Origin: Castellaniella defragrans_A
GTDB taxonomy: Bacteria > Pseudomonadota > Gammaproteobacteria > Burkholderiales > Burkholderiaceae_B
NCBI RefSeq assembly: GCF_040394755.1
Contig: NZ_JBEBRQ010000013.1
Length of the DNA stretch: 59,829 nucleotides
Reading direction: 5' to 3' (one strand)
Below, in pieces: positions 36,640-45,757 of the stretch (position 1 is its first letter; the number at the start of each line of letters is the position of its first letter). Made by a program: the position numbers and the translations under genes. The notes under the pieces were generated by a model. That model did not search any database. It saw only the letters and a program-made list of their open reading frames with translations, and was not told the origin of the DNA.

Positions 36640-38121
36640 GTGGGGCATAAAAATGCTAATGATGTTGTTGACAAGGATGCCGAACATCTGGCGAGGCTTG
36701 GATATAAATCAGAGTTCCGCAGGGACATGAGCCTATGGGAAAACTTTGCCCTTGGCTTTACATATCTTTCGCCGGTGGTTGGAATTTATTCATTGTTTTC
36801 ATCCTCTCTGGCCTTGGGCGGGCCGCCAATGATATGGGCTCTGCTGGTTGCGGGCTGTGGCCAGCTTCTCGTTGCCCTGATATTTGGTGAAGTCGTTTCC
36901 CAGTACCCGCTGGCCGGGGGCGTCTACCCGTGGGCGCGTCGCCTCTGGGGGCGGAAATGGGCGTGGATGACGGGGTGGGTCTATATCATCGCCTTGTTTG
37001 CGACGATCGGTGGCGTGACGTATGGCGCGGCGCCCTATACCGCGATACTGATGGGGTTTGAGCCATCGACAGGGAATACGGTCATTTTCGCTTTGCTCGT
37101 TATTCTGGCAGCCACCACCATCAACATGATGGGAACGAAAGTCCTGGCTCGTGCCGCCATGATTGGTTTTACCGCGGAAATTCTTGGGGCTCTCTTTGTG
37201 GGCGGCTATCTTTTGATCTTCGAGCGCCATCATGATATCAGTGTGATTTTCGATACTTTCGGGGCAAACAGCAATGGTTCGTATCTGGGGGCTTTTCTTG
37301 CCGCTAGCCTGATAGGCGTTTATCAGTATTATGGTTTCGAGGCGTGCGGGGACGTTGCCGAAGAAGTGCCTGATCCAGGTTTGCGAATTCCCAAGGCCAT
37401 GCGGCGCACAGTGTATATCGGTGGAATTGCCGCCACCTTTATCTGTCTGGCATTGATATTGTCCGTCGTTGATTTCAAGGCAGTCATCGAGGGGCGTATC
37501 GAAGGGGATATCGTGCCGATCATCCTGACCAATGCCTTCGGTGCCGTAGGCGGCTGGGTGGTCATTGGTGTCGTGCTGATCTCATTCCTTTCATGTGCGA
37601 TGAGTCTGCAGGCAGCGGCAAGTCGGCTGGTCTATGCCTATGCTCGTGACGATATGATTTTTGCCAGCAAGTTGCTGGCGCAGTTTTCCAGCGTCAGGTA
37701 CGTTCCGCCTTACGCGCTGATTCTGGCCGGGGTGATTCCGGGAATTATCGTGCTTGGGGCTTTGATTTCGACTGACGCACTGGTCAAGATCATTTCATTT
37801 GCTGCCGTGGGGATCTATATTGCCTTCCAGATGGTCGTGTTGGCGGCATTGCGTGCGCGCTTGAAAGGCTGGCGGCCCTCCGGGGAGTTCACGCTGGGCC
37901 GTTGGGGGATGTTGGTGAACGTGCTTGCGCTGGTGTATGGAATTGCGGCCATCATCAATATCGCGTGGCCACGCACGCCGGATGCGGCATGGTATGACAA
38001 TTATATTGTCATGCTTTCGACCGCAGTCGTTCTGATCGTTGGCTTTTATTATATGCTCACTCATCGGCCCCATTATCGCAGCAACGCGATGCATGGGGAT
38101 GCCATTCCCGCTGGTCGGTAA
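36640..38121 (+). CDS. APC-superfamily amino acid/amine permease
   Basis: 493 residues with about 12 membrane helices. The first helices match the APC pattern (LGFTYLSPVVGIYSLF; QYPLAGGVYPWARRL). It is related to the amino acid, choline and GABA permease branch. GTG start at 36640 with AAGGAG upstream. It lies 72 nt after the aldehyde dehydrogenase and no terminator is seen between them, so it is probably the importer for the pathway's amine. The substrate cannot be read from the sequence. Confidence 0.9.
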   Translation: MGHKNANDVVDKDAEHLARLGYKSEFRRDMSLWENFALGFTYLSPVVGIYSLFSSSLALGGPPMIWALLVAGCGQLLVALIFGEVVSQYPLAGGVYPWARRLWGRKWAWMTGWVYIIALFATIGGVTYGAAPYTAILMGFEPSTGNTVIFALLVILAATTINMMGTKVLARAAMIGFTAEILGALFVGGYLLIFERHHDISVIFDTFGANSNGSYLGAFLAASLIGVYQYYGFEACGDVAEEVPDPGLRIPKAMRRTVYIGGIAATFICLALILSVVDFKAVIEGRIEGDIVPIILTNAFGAVGGWVVIGVVLISFLSCAMSLQAAASRLVYAYARDDMIFASKLLAQFSSVRYVPPYALILAGVIPGIIVLGALISTDALVKIISFAAVGIYIAFQMVVLAALRARLKGWRPSGEFTLGRWGMLVNVLALVYGIAAIINIAWPRTPDAAWYDNYIVMLSTAVVLIVGFYYMLTHRPHYRSNAMHGDAIPAGR

Positions 38122-38188
38122 CTATCTTAATGTGATTGGCAAAGCGCCTGCCCGTGTCTGGCAGGCGCTTGAAATCGATCGGAGATTC

Positions 38189-38875
38189 ATGGATATGAAA
38201 GCAATATATTCTTTTGCGGCGCTTGTCGGGGCTTTGGCCTTCGTCATGCCAATGACATCCAGCGCGGAGCTGAGTTTCAATATCGGGGTGGTATCCCTGT
38301 ACAAGGACCGTGGCGTCGACCAGGAAGGCCGGGATGAGGGCGTCAGACCCGCAGTGCAGGGCGGGGTGGATTACGATTTTGGCAATGGCCTTTATGTTGG
38401 CAACTGGAATTCATCGGGCCGATTTGGAAATGCTGATGCCGAGGTGGATCTGTATGCAGGCTACCGATTCCAGGTAACGAACGATGTTGGGTTGGACGTG
38501 GGCTATGTCCATTATTATTATCCAGGGGAGGGTGCCTGGAACTCGGGCGAGGCCTATGTCGGTCTTGGTTATCAGAGACTATCGTTGAAAATCTATCGCG
38601 GCATGAGAAGGGATGTCAATGACGGCGATATGTATTATCGGCTGACCTATATGCATCCGATCATCGACAAACTGGATTTCAAGGTTGGTTTGGGCTACCA
38701 GCATTTCCATGCTTCTGACCTTCATGGCAAAGTTGATTATAGCGTCGGCCTGAGCTATGCGATTGGGAAATACGTCAGCCTGTCTGGCGATGTTTCCGGC
38801 GCCAACAGGAGAAATGATGTGGATGACGGTTCTCGCGATACGCGTTTCATCCTTGGGTTGAATGCGGCTTTTTGA
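38189..38875 (+). CDS. Outer-membrane porin-like protein (TorF/Gcw_chp type)
   Basis: 228 residues with a signal peptide cut near SSA-ELSFN. The rest is a run of alternating beta strands rich in Tyr and Gly, ending ILGLNAAF with the C-terminal Phe of outer-membrane barrels. It resembles the TorF-family putative porins (Gcw_chp domain). CGGAGATTC precedes ATG 38189. It stands last in the aldehyde dehydrogenase-permease unit and probably gives the amine passage through the outer membrane. Confidence 0.82.
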   Translation: MDMKAIYSFAALVGALAFVMPMTSSAELSFNIGVVSLYKDRGVDQEGRDEGVRPAVQGGVDYDFGNGLYVGNWNSSGRFGNADAEVDLYAGYRFQVTNDVGLDVGYVHYYYPGEGAWNSGEAYVGLGYQRLSLKIYRGMRRDVNDGDMYYRLTYMHPIIDKLDFKVGLGYQHFHASDLHGKVDYSVGLSYAIGKYVSLSGDVSGANRRNDVDDGSRDTRFILGLNAAF

Positions 38876-38934
38876 TTGCCCCGAATCATGGTTTGTGGAG
38901 TCCCTGGATCGGCTCCGAGGGTGCTCTTGCACGG

Positions 38935-38962
38935 GCGCCGGCCAGGGAGGCCGGCGCTCTTT
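38935..38962 (+). terminator. Probable terminator of the island
   Basis: GCGCCGGCC-AGGGA-GGCCGGCGC is a perfect 9-bp stem followed by TCTTTG. The right arm can also pair with AGCGCCGG further downstream. It marks the end of the low-G+C region and separates it from the minus-strand operon. Confidence 0.7.
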
Positions 38963-38989
38963 GCTGGAGCGCCGGACAGTGTAAAACCC

Positions 38990-39139
38990 CTAGCCAAAAA
39001 TATCGATCGCCTTGCTGACGATGGCCGACAGCATGGCCAGGAAACCGAGTCCGAGCAGGACGATGCCGGGGTTGCGGTCGCGCATGCCGAAACCGATGAA
39101 GGTGGCGATGACGCCGAGGGCGAAGATGACCAGAAGCAT
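38990..39139 (-). CDS. Small hydrophobic membrane protein (49 aa)
   Basis: A 49-residue frame with two likely membrane helices (MLLVIFALGVIATFIGFGM and IVLLGLGFLAMLSAIV) joined by a charged turn (RDRNPG). It is the last frame of the minus-strand acetate kinase operon, 95 nt downstream of ackA. GGAG lies 12 nt before the ATG, a rather long spacing. I do not recognise a family. The hydrophobic pattern and the tidy position support a real gene. Confidence 0.55.
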   Translation of the reverse strand: MLLVIFALGVIATFIGFGMRDRNPGIVLLGLGFLAMLSAIVSKAIDIFG

Positions 39140-39234
39140 ATTGTTGTCAGACTCCGTGAGGAAGGGCTGCCCGCCACGCGGCGGGCAATGATGATGCCGG
39201 GGCAGGGTATCGCGAGCGTTCCATGGGCCGCCGT

Positions 39235-40434
39235 TCAGGCCATGAGGTCGCAGGCGTGGCTGGCCGCGATCCATTCCTCGTTGGTCGGCTCCATCGCGAC
39301 CCGCACCTTGCTGTCGGCGGTGGACAGCGTCGTGGCCTGGGCGGCATTGGCCTCGGGGTCCAGCCGGATGCCCAGCCAGTCCAGCCGCTCGCAGATCCGC
39401 TGGCGCAGTATCACGCTGTGTTCGCCGATCCCGGCGGTGAAGACCAGCATGTCCAGGCCGCCCAGCACGGCGGTCATGGCGCCGATCTCGCGCACGATGC
39501 GCTGGACGTAGAGATCCAGAGCCAGCTTGGCGCGCGGCTCGCTCGCCTCGACGGCCAGCAGGTCGCGGGGGTCGGCGGAGATGCCAGAAACCCCTTTCAG
39601 GCCGGACTCGTGATAGAGGATGCGGCCGACTTCTTCGAGGCTGAGCTGTTCGATTTCCATCAGGTACAGCACGGCGCCCGGGTCCAGCGATCCGGTGCGG
39701 GTGCCCATCATCAGGCCGTCCAGCGCCGAGAATCCCATGGTTGTGGCCTGGCTGCGCAGTCCGCGCAGCGCGCACAGGCTGGCGCCGCTGCCCAGGTGGG
39801 CGGCGATGACCCGGCCGTGCGCGAGTTCCCCGTGCCGTTCGGGCAGGGCGATGGACAGGTATTCGTAGGACAGGCCGTGGAAGCCGTAGCGCCGCAGGCC
39901 GCGCTCCCAGGCGTCGTAAGGCAGCGGCAGCATCTGCTCGACCTGCGGCACGGTATGGTGGAATGCCGTGTCGAAGCAGGCGACCTGGGGCAGGCCGGGC
40001 CGTTCGCGCAGCAGGATGTCGATGGCCTCCAGGGCGAACGGCTGGTGCAGCGGCGCCAGGGGAATGTAGCTGTGCAGATCATCCAGGATGTCTGCATCGA
40101 TGCGCACCGGGGCGAAATACCGGCTGCCGCCGTGCACGACGCGGTGGACGACGGCCACCAGGCGGCCGTGGCCCAGGCGGGCATGCACGCGCCGCAGGAT
40201 CAGGTCCAGGGCGCTGCGGTAGGGATGGGCCTCGTCGAGCTTGATCGAGAACGGCGCCACGTCGGTTTCGCCGAAGTCCGGGCGCTCGCTGCCGATGCCC
40301 TGGACCTTGCCGTTCCAGGCGGGGCGCCGGGGCAATGGCTTGGCGGCGGCGTCGAACAGGGCGAACTTGATGCTCGATGAGCCGCAGTTCAGGACCAGGA
40401 TCAATTCTTGCAGAGAGGGGTAGCCAATTGTCAT
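39235..40434 (-). CDS. ackA: Acetate/propionate kinase
   Basis: Interconverts acetyl phosphate and ADP with acetate and ATP. 399 residues. Motifs are LNCGSSSIKF, RRYGFHGLSYEY and AHLGSGASLCA of the acetokinase fold. The ATG overlaps the stop of the phosphotransacetylase gene (ATGA), so the two steps from acetyl-CoA to acetate are coupled. In this operon it follows PHA synthase and efflux genes. Confidence 0.95.
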   Translation of the reverse strand: MTIGYPSLQELILVLNCGSSSIKFALFDAAAKPLPRRPAWNGKVQGIGSERPDFGETDVAPFSIKLDEAHPYRSALDLILRRVHARLGHGRLVAVVHRVVHGGSRYFAPVRIDADILDDLHSYIPLAPLHQPFALEAIDILLRERPGLPQVACFDTAFHHTVPQVEQMLPLPYDAWERGLRRYGFHGLSYEYLSIALPERHGELAHGRVIAAHLGSGASLCALRGLRSQATTMGFSALDGLMMGTRTGSLDPGAVLYLMEIEQLSLEEVGRILYHESGLKGVSGISADPRDLLAVEASEPRAKLALDLYVQRIVREIGAMTAVLGGLDMLVFTAGIGEHSVILRQRICERLDWLGIRLDPEANAAQATTLSTADSKVRVAMEPTNEEWIAASHACDLMA

Positions 40435-41834
40435 AGTGGTGTGCTTCGGTAATGGTGCGCCAGCATCAGTGCCAGGGCGCAGGATGCGATACGCGATTCA
40501 TAGGTGTCGGCCCGGCTGGTCAGGATGATGGGTACGCGGGCGCCCAGCACCAGCCCGGCGCTGGCGGCGTCGCCCAGGTACATCAATTGCTTGGCCAGCA
40601 TGTTACCGCTTTCCAGGTCGGGCGCCACCAGGATGTCGGCGCGGCCGGCGACCTCGGAATGGATGCCCTTGATGTGGGCCGCGGTCTGCGATACGGCGTT
40701 GTCGAAGGCCAGCGGGCCGTCCAGGCGCCCGCCGGTGATCTGGCCGCGGTCGGCCATCTTGCACAGGGCGGCGGCATCCAGTGTCGCGGGCATGGTGGCG
40801 CTGACGGTTTCCACGGCGGCCAGGATGGCCACGCGCGGGTCGTTGACACCGATCGCATGGGCCAGATCGATGGCATTGCGGATGATGTCGGCCTTTTGCT
40901 CCAGCGTGGGAGCGATATTGATGGCGGCATCCGTGATGATGAAAGGACGCGGGTATTGCGGCGTCTGCATCAGGTAGCAGTGGCTGACCCGGCGCTTGGT
41001 GCGCAGTCCGTCGCTGCGCACCACGGCCGACATCAGTTCGTCGGTGTGCAGGCTGCCTTTCATCAGGGCTTCCACCTCGCCGGCGCGCGCCAGTGCCACG
41101 GCCTGGTCCGCCGCCGCGTGGCTGTGGGGCGCATCGCGGATATCCAGCCCGTCGAGTGTCACGCCCAGGGCTTGCGCGGCCCGTTCGAGCCGGGCGCGCG
41201 GGGCGACCAGGATCGGCTCGATCAGGCCCTCGCGCTGCGCGTCGAGCGCGGCTTTCAGGCTGATCTCGTCGCAGGAGTGGACGACGGCGACCCGGATCGG
41301 TTCGCGGTCGCGCACCTGGGCCAGCAGGGTGCGCAGTCCGTCCTCGGGCGATGCCTGGATGCGGATCTCGGGCAGCGTGGTGCGGACGTATTCGATGGCC
41401 GCCTGCGGCGCCTGGACGAGCGCCTCGCCCTCGATGGCGATCGTGCCGTCGGGCAGTGTGCAGGTGCAGGCCAGACGGGCCTGCCGTTCTGTTTTTTCGA
41501 GGCCCGTGATCCGCACATCGACGGTAAGCCGGTCGCCCATGCGCACCGGCGCGCGGAAGTTCAGGCTCTGGCTGAGATAGACCGTGCCGGGGCCCGGCAG
41601 CAGCGTGCCCAGCACGGTCGAGATCAGCGCGGCGCCCCACATGCCGTGGGCGATGATGCCCTGGAGGGAGGCGGTGTCGTTTGGGTCCAGATGCTGGGGA
41701 TTGACGTCGCCCGAGGCGGCGGCAAAGAGCTGGATGTCGCGCATGCCGAGGGTGCGTTCGATGCGGGCATGATCGCCGACGGCCAGCTCGTCGAAGGTCC
41801 GGTTGCGCAGGGTGGTCAGGGAAGCATTGATCAT
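40431..41834 (-). CDS. Bifunctional MaoC hydratase-like / phosphate acetyltransferase
   Basis: 467 residues in two domains. Residues 1 to about 150 are a MaoC hot-dog domain (SGDVNPQHLDP and AHGMWGAALIS) of the enoyl-CoA hydratase type. Residues about 160-467 are a phosphate acetyl/butyryltransferase (MKGSLHTDELM, FIITDAAINIAP, SGNMLAKQLMYL). It makes acetyl phosphate for AckA; the MaoC part may act on (R)-3-hydroxyacyl or enoyl-CoA, which would link it to the PHA synthase gene upstream. The fusion is well known in betaproteobacteria. Confidence 0.93.
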   Translation of the reverse strand: MINASLTTLRNRTFDELAVGDHARIERTLGMRDIQLFAAASGDVNPQHLDPNDTASLQGIIAHGMWGAALISTVLGTLLPGPGTVYLSQSLNFRAPVRMGDRLTVDVRITGLEKTERQARLACTCTLPDGTIAIEGEALVQAPQAAIEYVRTTLPEIRIQASPEDGLRTLLAQVRDREPIRVAVVHSCDEISLKAALDAQREGLIEPILVAPRARLERAAQALGVTLDGLDIRDAPHSHAAADQAVALARAGEVEALMKGSLHTDELMSAVVRSDGLRTKRRVSHCYLMQTPQYPRPFIITDAAINIAPTLEQKADIIRNAIDLAHAIGVNDPRVAILAAVETVSATMPATLDAAALCKMADRGQITGGRLDGPLAFDNAVSQTAAHIKGIHSEVAGRADILVAPDLESGNMLAKQLMYLGDAASAGLVLGARVPIILTSRADTYESRIASCALALMLAHHYRSTPL

Positions 41835-41849
41835 TTTGGATACCGCTGT

Positions 41850-42983
41850 TTATGCCAGGCTGTTGATGGCGGATCGGAAACGCCGCAGGGACAAGTAGAA
41901 CATGATGGAACCGATCGTCAGGAGCCAGAGGAATGAGGACCAGACCACGTCGAATCCCGCGCCGCGGTACAGGATGGCCTGCCCCAGTTCGACGAAGTGC
42001 GTGGTCGGAGCGGCCAGCATCACGTCCTGGACGATCTGCGGCATGCTTTCGCGCGGCGTGTTGCCGCCGGAGAGCATTTGCAGCGGCAGCAGGATCAGGA
42101 TGATCAGCATCCCGAACTGGGGCATGTTGCGCGCCACGGTGGCCAGGTAGATGCCCATTGCGGTCATGGCGAACAGATGCAGGCTGGCGCCGGTGAAGAA
42201 CAGCAGCAGCGAGCCCTCGACCGGCACGTGCAGCATGGCGCGCACGATGCCGTTGAGCGACAGGATGGCGGCGAGCAGCACCACCAGACTCATGGACCAG
42301 ACCTTGGAGATCATGATCTGCACCGGTGTGATGGGCATGACCAGCAGATGCTCGATGGTGCCGTGCTCGCGTTCGCGGATCAGGGCGGCGCCGGTCAGGA
42401 TGATGGACAGCATGGTGATCTGGTTGATGATTTCCATCAGGCCGCCGAACCAGGCTTTTTCCAGGGCGGGATTGAAGCGCGCGCGCAGGACCAGATCCAC
42501 CGGCGAGGTTTGCACCGGCTGGCGCTCGCGCATGAAATTCGTGATCTCGCCCTGGATGATCTGCTGGATGTTGCCGCTGCCGGTGAAGGCCTGACTCATG
42601 CGGGTGGCATCCACGTTGATCTGGATTTCGGCGGTCCGTCCGGCCAGCATGTTGCGCTGGAAGTTCGGCGGAATGTTCAGCACGAAGGTATAGCGGCCCA
42701 TGTCCATGCTGGGATCGACCTGGGCGAGGTCGATCATGGCGGGCGGCAGGAACTGGGGCGGATAGAAGGCGTTGGTGATCTGCAGGGACAGCGGGGAGTT
42801 GTCCTCGTCGACGATGGCGATGGCGACCTGATTCAGGGTTTCCGGGACCGCGGTGGCGGAGGTGTAGACCGAGACGGTGAAGGAAAAGACGATCAGCACC
42901 AGCATGACGGGATCGCGCCACAGGCTCCAGAGCTCTTTGATGCCCAGCCGCCAGATCGTTGCAAGCGAGTGATGCGTCGTCAT
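41850..42983 (-). CDS. ABC-2 type permease (YhhJ-like)
   Basis: 377 residues: one N-terminal membrane helix, a large periplasmic domain (about 40-170), then five C-terminal helices, the plan of ABC-2 exporters. The motif EREHGTIEHLLVMPI is typical. It starts one base after the stop of the double-ATPase gene, whose 3' end carries its ribosome site. An in-frame start 10 codons upstream is less likely. It would form a drug or solute exporter with the neighbouring ABC and HlyD-type proteins. Confidence 0.9.
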   Translation of the reverse strand: MTTHHSLATIWRLGIKELWSLWRDPVMLVLIVFSFTVSVYTSATAVPETLNQVAIAIVDEDNSPLSLQITNAFYPPQFLPPAMIDLAQVDPSMDMGRYTFVLNIPPNFQRNMLAGRTAEIQINVDATRMSQAFTGSGNIQQIIQGEITNFMRERQPVQTSPVDLVLRARFNPALEKAWFGGLMEIINQITMLSIILTGAALIREREHGTIEHLLVMPITPVQIMISKVWSMSLVVLLAAILSLNGIVRAMLHVPVEGSLLLFFTGASLHLFAMTAMGIYLATVARNMPQFGMLIILILLPLQMLSGGNTPRESMPQIVQDVMLAAPTTHFVELGQAILYRGAGFDVVWSSFLWLLTIGSIMFYLSLRRFRSAINSLA

Positions 42984-42984
42984 G

Positions 42985-45753
42985 TCAGCGATCCTGCTTG
43001 CGGAGAAGGGCAATGGCCATGCCCAGGATGGCCGGGATGGACAGGGCCATCGGCCAGATCGAGGGCCACAGGTCGCGGAATTCCAGGGCCTTGCTGAAGA
43101 TTCCCCGGCTGATGGTGAACATGTAGGCGGCCGGGTAGACCTCGCCGATGATCCGGCCCAGGCCCTCCATCGAGGCGACCGGGTTCATCAGGCCCGAGAA
43201 CTGGGTTGCCGGGATCAGGGTGGCGATCATGGTAAAGAACATGGCGGCGATCTGGCTGCGCGTCATGGCCGAGGCCAGCAGCCCCAGGCCGGTGGCGGCG
43301 ATGCAGTAGATGACGCCGGTCAGCGCCAGGGTGGGGAGGCTGCCTTTGATCGGCACCCCGAACGCGGTGACCGACAGCAGGCACATGATCACGAAGTTCA
43401 GCAGGGCCAGGGCGATGTAGGGGATCTGCTTGCCCAGCAGGAATTCCGTGCGGGTGACCGGCGTGACGTACAGATTGATGATCGAGCCGGTTTCCTTTTC
43501 GCGGACCACGGCCAGCGCGGTCAGCATGGCGGGCAGCATGATCAGCAGCATCGGAATGACGACGGGTACCATGGCCGGCAGGCTGCGCACATCCGGGTTG
43601 TAGCGAAAGCGCGTCTCCAGGCTGGCCGTCGAGGCCGCCGGGATGTCCGGGCGCTCGTTCGCCTGCTGCATCAGCCATTGCGTATGCATCCCCTCGACAT
43701 AACCTTTGACGGTTTCCGCGCGCTGCGGCATGGCGCCGTCGATCCAGGCGCCGATTTCCACCGTGCGGCCGTGCAGCAGGTCTCTGGCGAAGCCCGGGGG
43801 GATCTCGATGGCCAGGGACAGTTCGCTGCTGCGCATGCGGCGATCCATGTCGGCGTCATCGAGGATGGGCGCATGTTCGGTGAAATAGCGCGACCCCGAC
43901 AGGTTTTGTGCGTAATCGCGGCTGATGGTGGTCTGGTCCCAATCCAGGATCGCGAAGCTCAGGTCCTCCACGTCCATGCTGATGCCAAAGCCCATCACGA
44001 ACATCAGCACCACCGAGCCCAGCAGGGCCAGCGTGCCGCGCACGGGATCGCGCCGCAGTTCCATCGATTCGCGCCGCATGGTGCTCAGGAGCCGGGTCAT
44101 GCTGAACGAGGGGATGCGCGGGGATGGCGCGGCACGCCCGGCGGTATCGGGCCGGTCCTTGGGCGCCATCGCGCCATCCGTCTGAACGGGGGCGGGCGCC
44201 GGCTGGGCGGCGGTGCTTTCGCTGGCTTCTTGCAGGTAGCCGATGAAGGCCTCCTCGAGCGTCCGGGCGCCGCGTTTGCGCACCAGCTCCGCGGGGCGGT
44301 CGCTGTCGAGCACGCGGCCGGCGTGCATCATGGACATGCGGTCGCAGCGTTCGGCCTCGTTCATGAAGTGAGTGGAAATGAAGATCGTCACCCGGTCGCG
44401 CCGCGACAGGGTGATCAGCAGGCGCCAGAATTCGTCCCGGGCGACGGGGTCCACGCCCGAGGTTGGCTCGTCCAGGATCAGCAGTTCGGGTTCGTGGACC
44501 ATGGCCACGGCGAGCGACAGGCGCTGGCGCATGCCCAGCGGCAGGCTCTCGGGCAGCTTGTCGAGCACGTCGTCCAGACCGAAGCGCGCCACCATGTTCC
44601 GGACCCGTTCCTCGATGGCGTCGGCGGGGACCTGGAACAGATGGGCGTGCAGCACGAGGTTCTGCCGCACGGTCAGTTCGCCGTAGAGCGAGAAAGACTG
44701 CGACATGTAGCCGACCCGGCGGCGGACGTCCAGGTCTTTGGGATCGATCTCCTGGCCGAACAGCCAGGCCCGGCCTTCGCTGCTGGGCAGCAGGCCGGTC
44801 AGCATCTTCATGGTGGTGGTTTTGCCGCAGCCGTTCGAGCCCAGAAAGCCGAAGATCTCGCCGCGCCGGATGCGGAAGCTGACATGATCGACCGCGACGA
44901 AATCGCCGAAGCGCACCGTCAGGTCATGGGCCTCGATGGCGATGTCCTCGGAGCCGTCATCGGGCAGCGGGGGGATTTCCACCGGCGCGTAGCCCGAGCG
45001 CCGGGCGGCGGGCAGCAGATGGATGAAGGCCGCCTCCAGTGTGTCCTGGCCGGTGGCGGCGAGCAATTCGGCCAGGGTGCCGGTTGCCAGGATCCGGCCT
45101 TCGTTCATGGCGATCAGCTGGTCGAAGCGCTGGGCTTCGTCCATGTAGGCGGTGGCCACGAGGATGCTCATGCTGGGCTGGCCGCTGTGGATGCGGGCGA
45201 TCAGCTCCCAGAATTGGGCCCGGGCGAGGGGGTCCACCCCGGTGGTGGGCTCGTCCAGGATCAGGAGGTCCGGGTCGTGGATCAGGGCGCAGCAGAGGCT
45301 GAGTTTCTGTTTCATGCCCCCGGACAGTTTGCTCGCCGGGCGCGACAGGAAGGGGTAGAGGCCGGTGCTGCGCGTCAGGTCGTCGATGCGCCGGCGGCGC
45401 TCGGCCGCCGCGTGGCCGAACAGGCGCGCGAAGAATTGCAGGTTTTCCTCGACCGACAGTGTCGGGTAGAGGTTTTTGCCCAGACCTTGCGGCATATAGG
45501 CGATGCGCGGGCAGGCCCGCCGGCGATGGCTGCGCCGCGCCATGTCGCCGCCCAGGACCTCGACGTGTCCTTTCTGGATGGCCCGTGCGCCCGCCAGGAT
45601 CGACAGCAGGGTCGATTTGCCGACGCCGTCCGGACCGATCAGGCCGATCATGCGGCCGGGGGGGATGTCGAGGTCGATGCGGTCCAGCGCCAGGGTCTTG
45701 CCGTAGCGATGGCTCAGTCCCTGGATGCGGGCAGCGAAAGTGTCCTGCGTCAT
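42985..45753 (-). CDS. ABC transporter with two ATPase domains and permease (RbbA-like)
   Basis: 922 residues. ATPase 1: Walker A GPDGVGKST, signature LSGGMKQK, Walker B LLILDEPTTGVD. ATPase 2: Walker A GSNGCGKTT, signature degenerate as LPLGMRQR, Walker B LLILDEPTSGVD. From about residue 555 an ABC-2 permease domain follows with a large external loop and the motif REKETGSIINLYVTPV. The layout equals RbbA/YhiH, usually encoded with yhhJ and yhiI homologues as here. It should pump an unknown substrate through the adaptor and outer-membrane protein encoded upstream. Confidence 0.93.
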   Translation of the reverse strand: MTQDTFAARIQGLSHRYGKTLALDRIDLDIPPGRMIGLIGPDGVGKSTLLSILAGARAIQKGHVEVLGGDMARRSHRRRACPRIAYMPQGLGKNLYPTLSVEENLQFFARLFGHAAAERRRRIDDLTRSTGLYPFLSRPASKLSGGMKQKLSLCCALIHDPDLLILDEPTTGVDPLARAQFWELIARIHSGQPSMSILVATAYMDEAQRFDQLIAMNEGRILATGTLAELLAATGQDTLEAAFIHLLPAARRSGYAPVEIPPLPDDGSEDIAIEAHDLTVRFGDFVAVDHVSFRIRRGEIFGFLGSNGCGKTTTMKMLTGLLPSSEGRAWLFGQEIDPKDLDVRRRVGYMSQSFSLYGELTVRQNLVLHAHLFQVPADAIEERVRNMVARFGLDDVLDKLPESLPLGMRQRLSLAVAMVHEPELLILDEPTSGVDPVARDEFWRLLITLSRRDRVTIFISTHFMNEAERCDRMSMMHAGRVLDSDRPAELVRKRGARTLEEAFIGYLQEASESTAAQPAPAPVQTDGAMAPKDRPDTAGRAAPSPRIPSFSMTRLLSTMRRESMELRRDPVRGTLALLGSVVLMFVMGFGISMDVEDLSFAILDWDQTTISRDYAQNLSGSRYFTEHAPILDDADMDRRMRSSELSLAIEIPPGFARDLLHGRTVEIGAWIDGAMPQRAETVKGYVEGMHTQWLMQQANERPDIPAASTASLETRFRYNPDVRSLPAMVPVVIPMLLIMLPAMLTALAVVREKETGSIINLYVTPVTRTEFLLGKQIPYIALALLNFVIMCLLSVTAFGVPIKGSLPTLALTGVIYCIAATGLGLLASAMTRSQIAAMFFTMIATLIPATQFSGLMNPVASMEGLGRIIGEVYPAAYMFTISRGIFSKALEFRDLWPSIWPMALSIPAILGMAIALLRKQDR

Positions 45754-45757
45754 GGAC

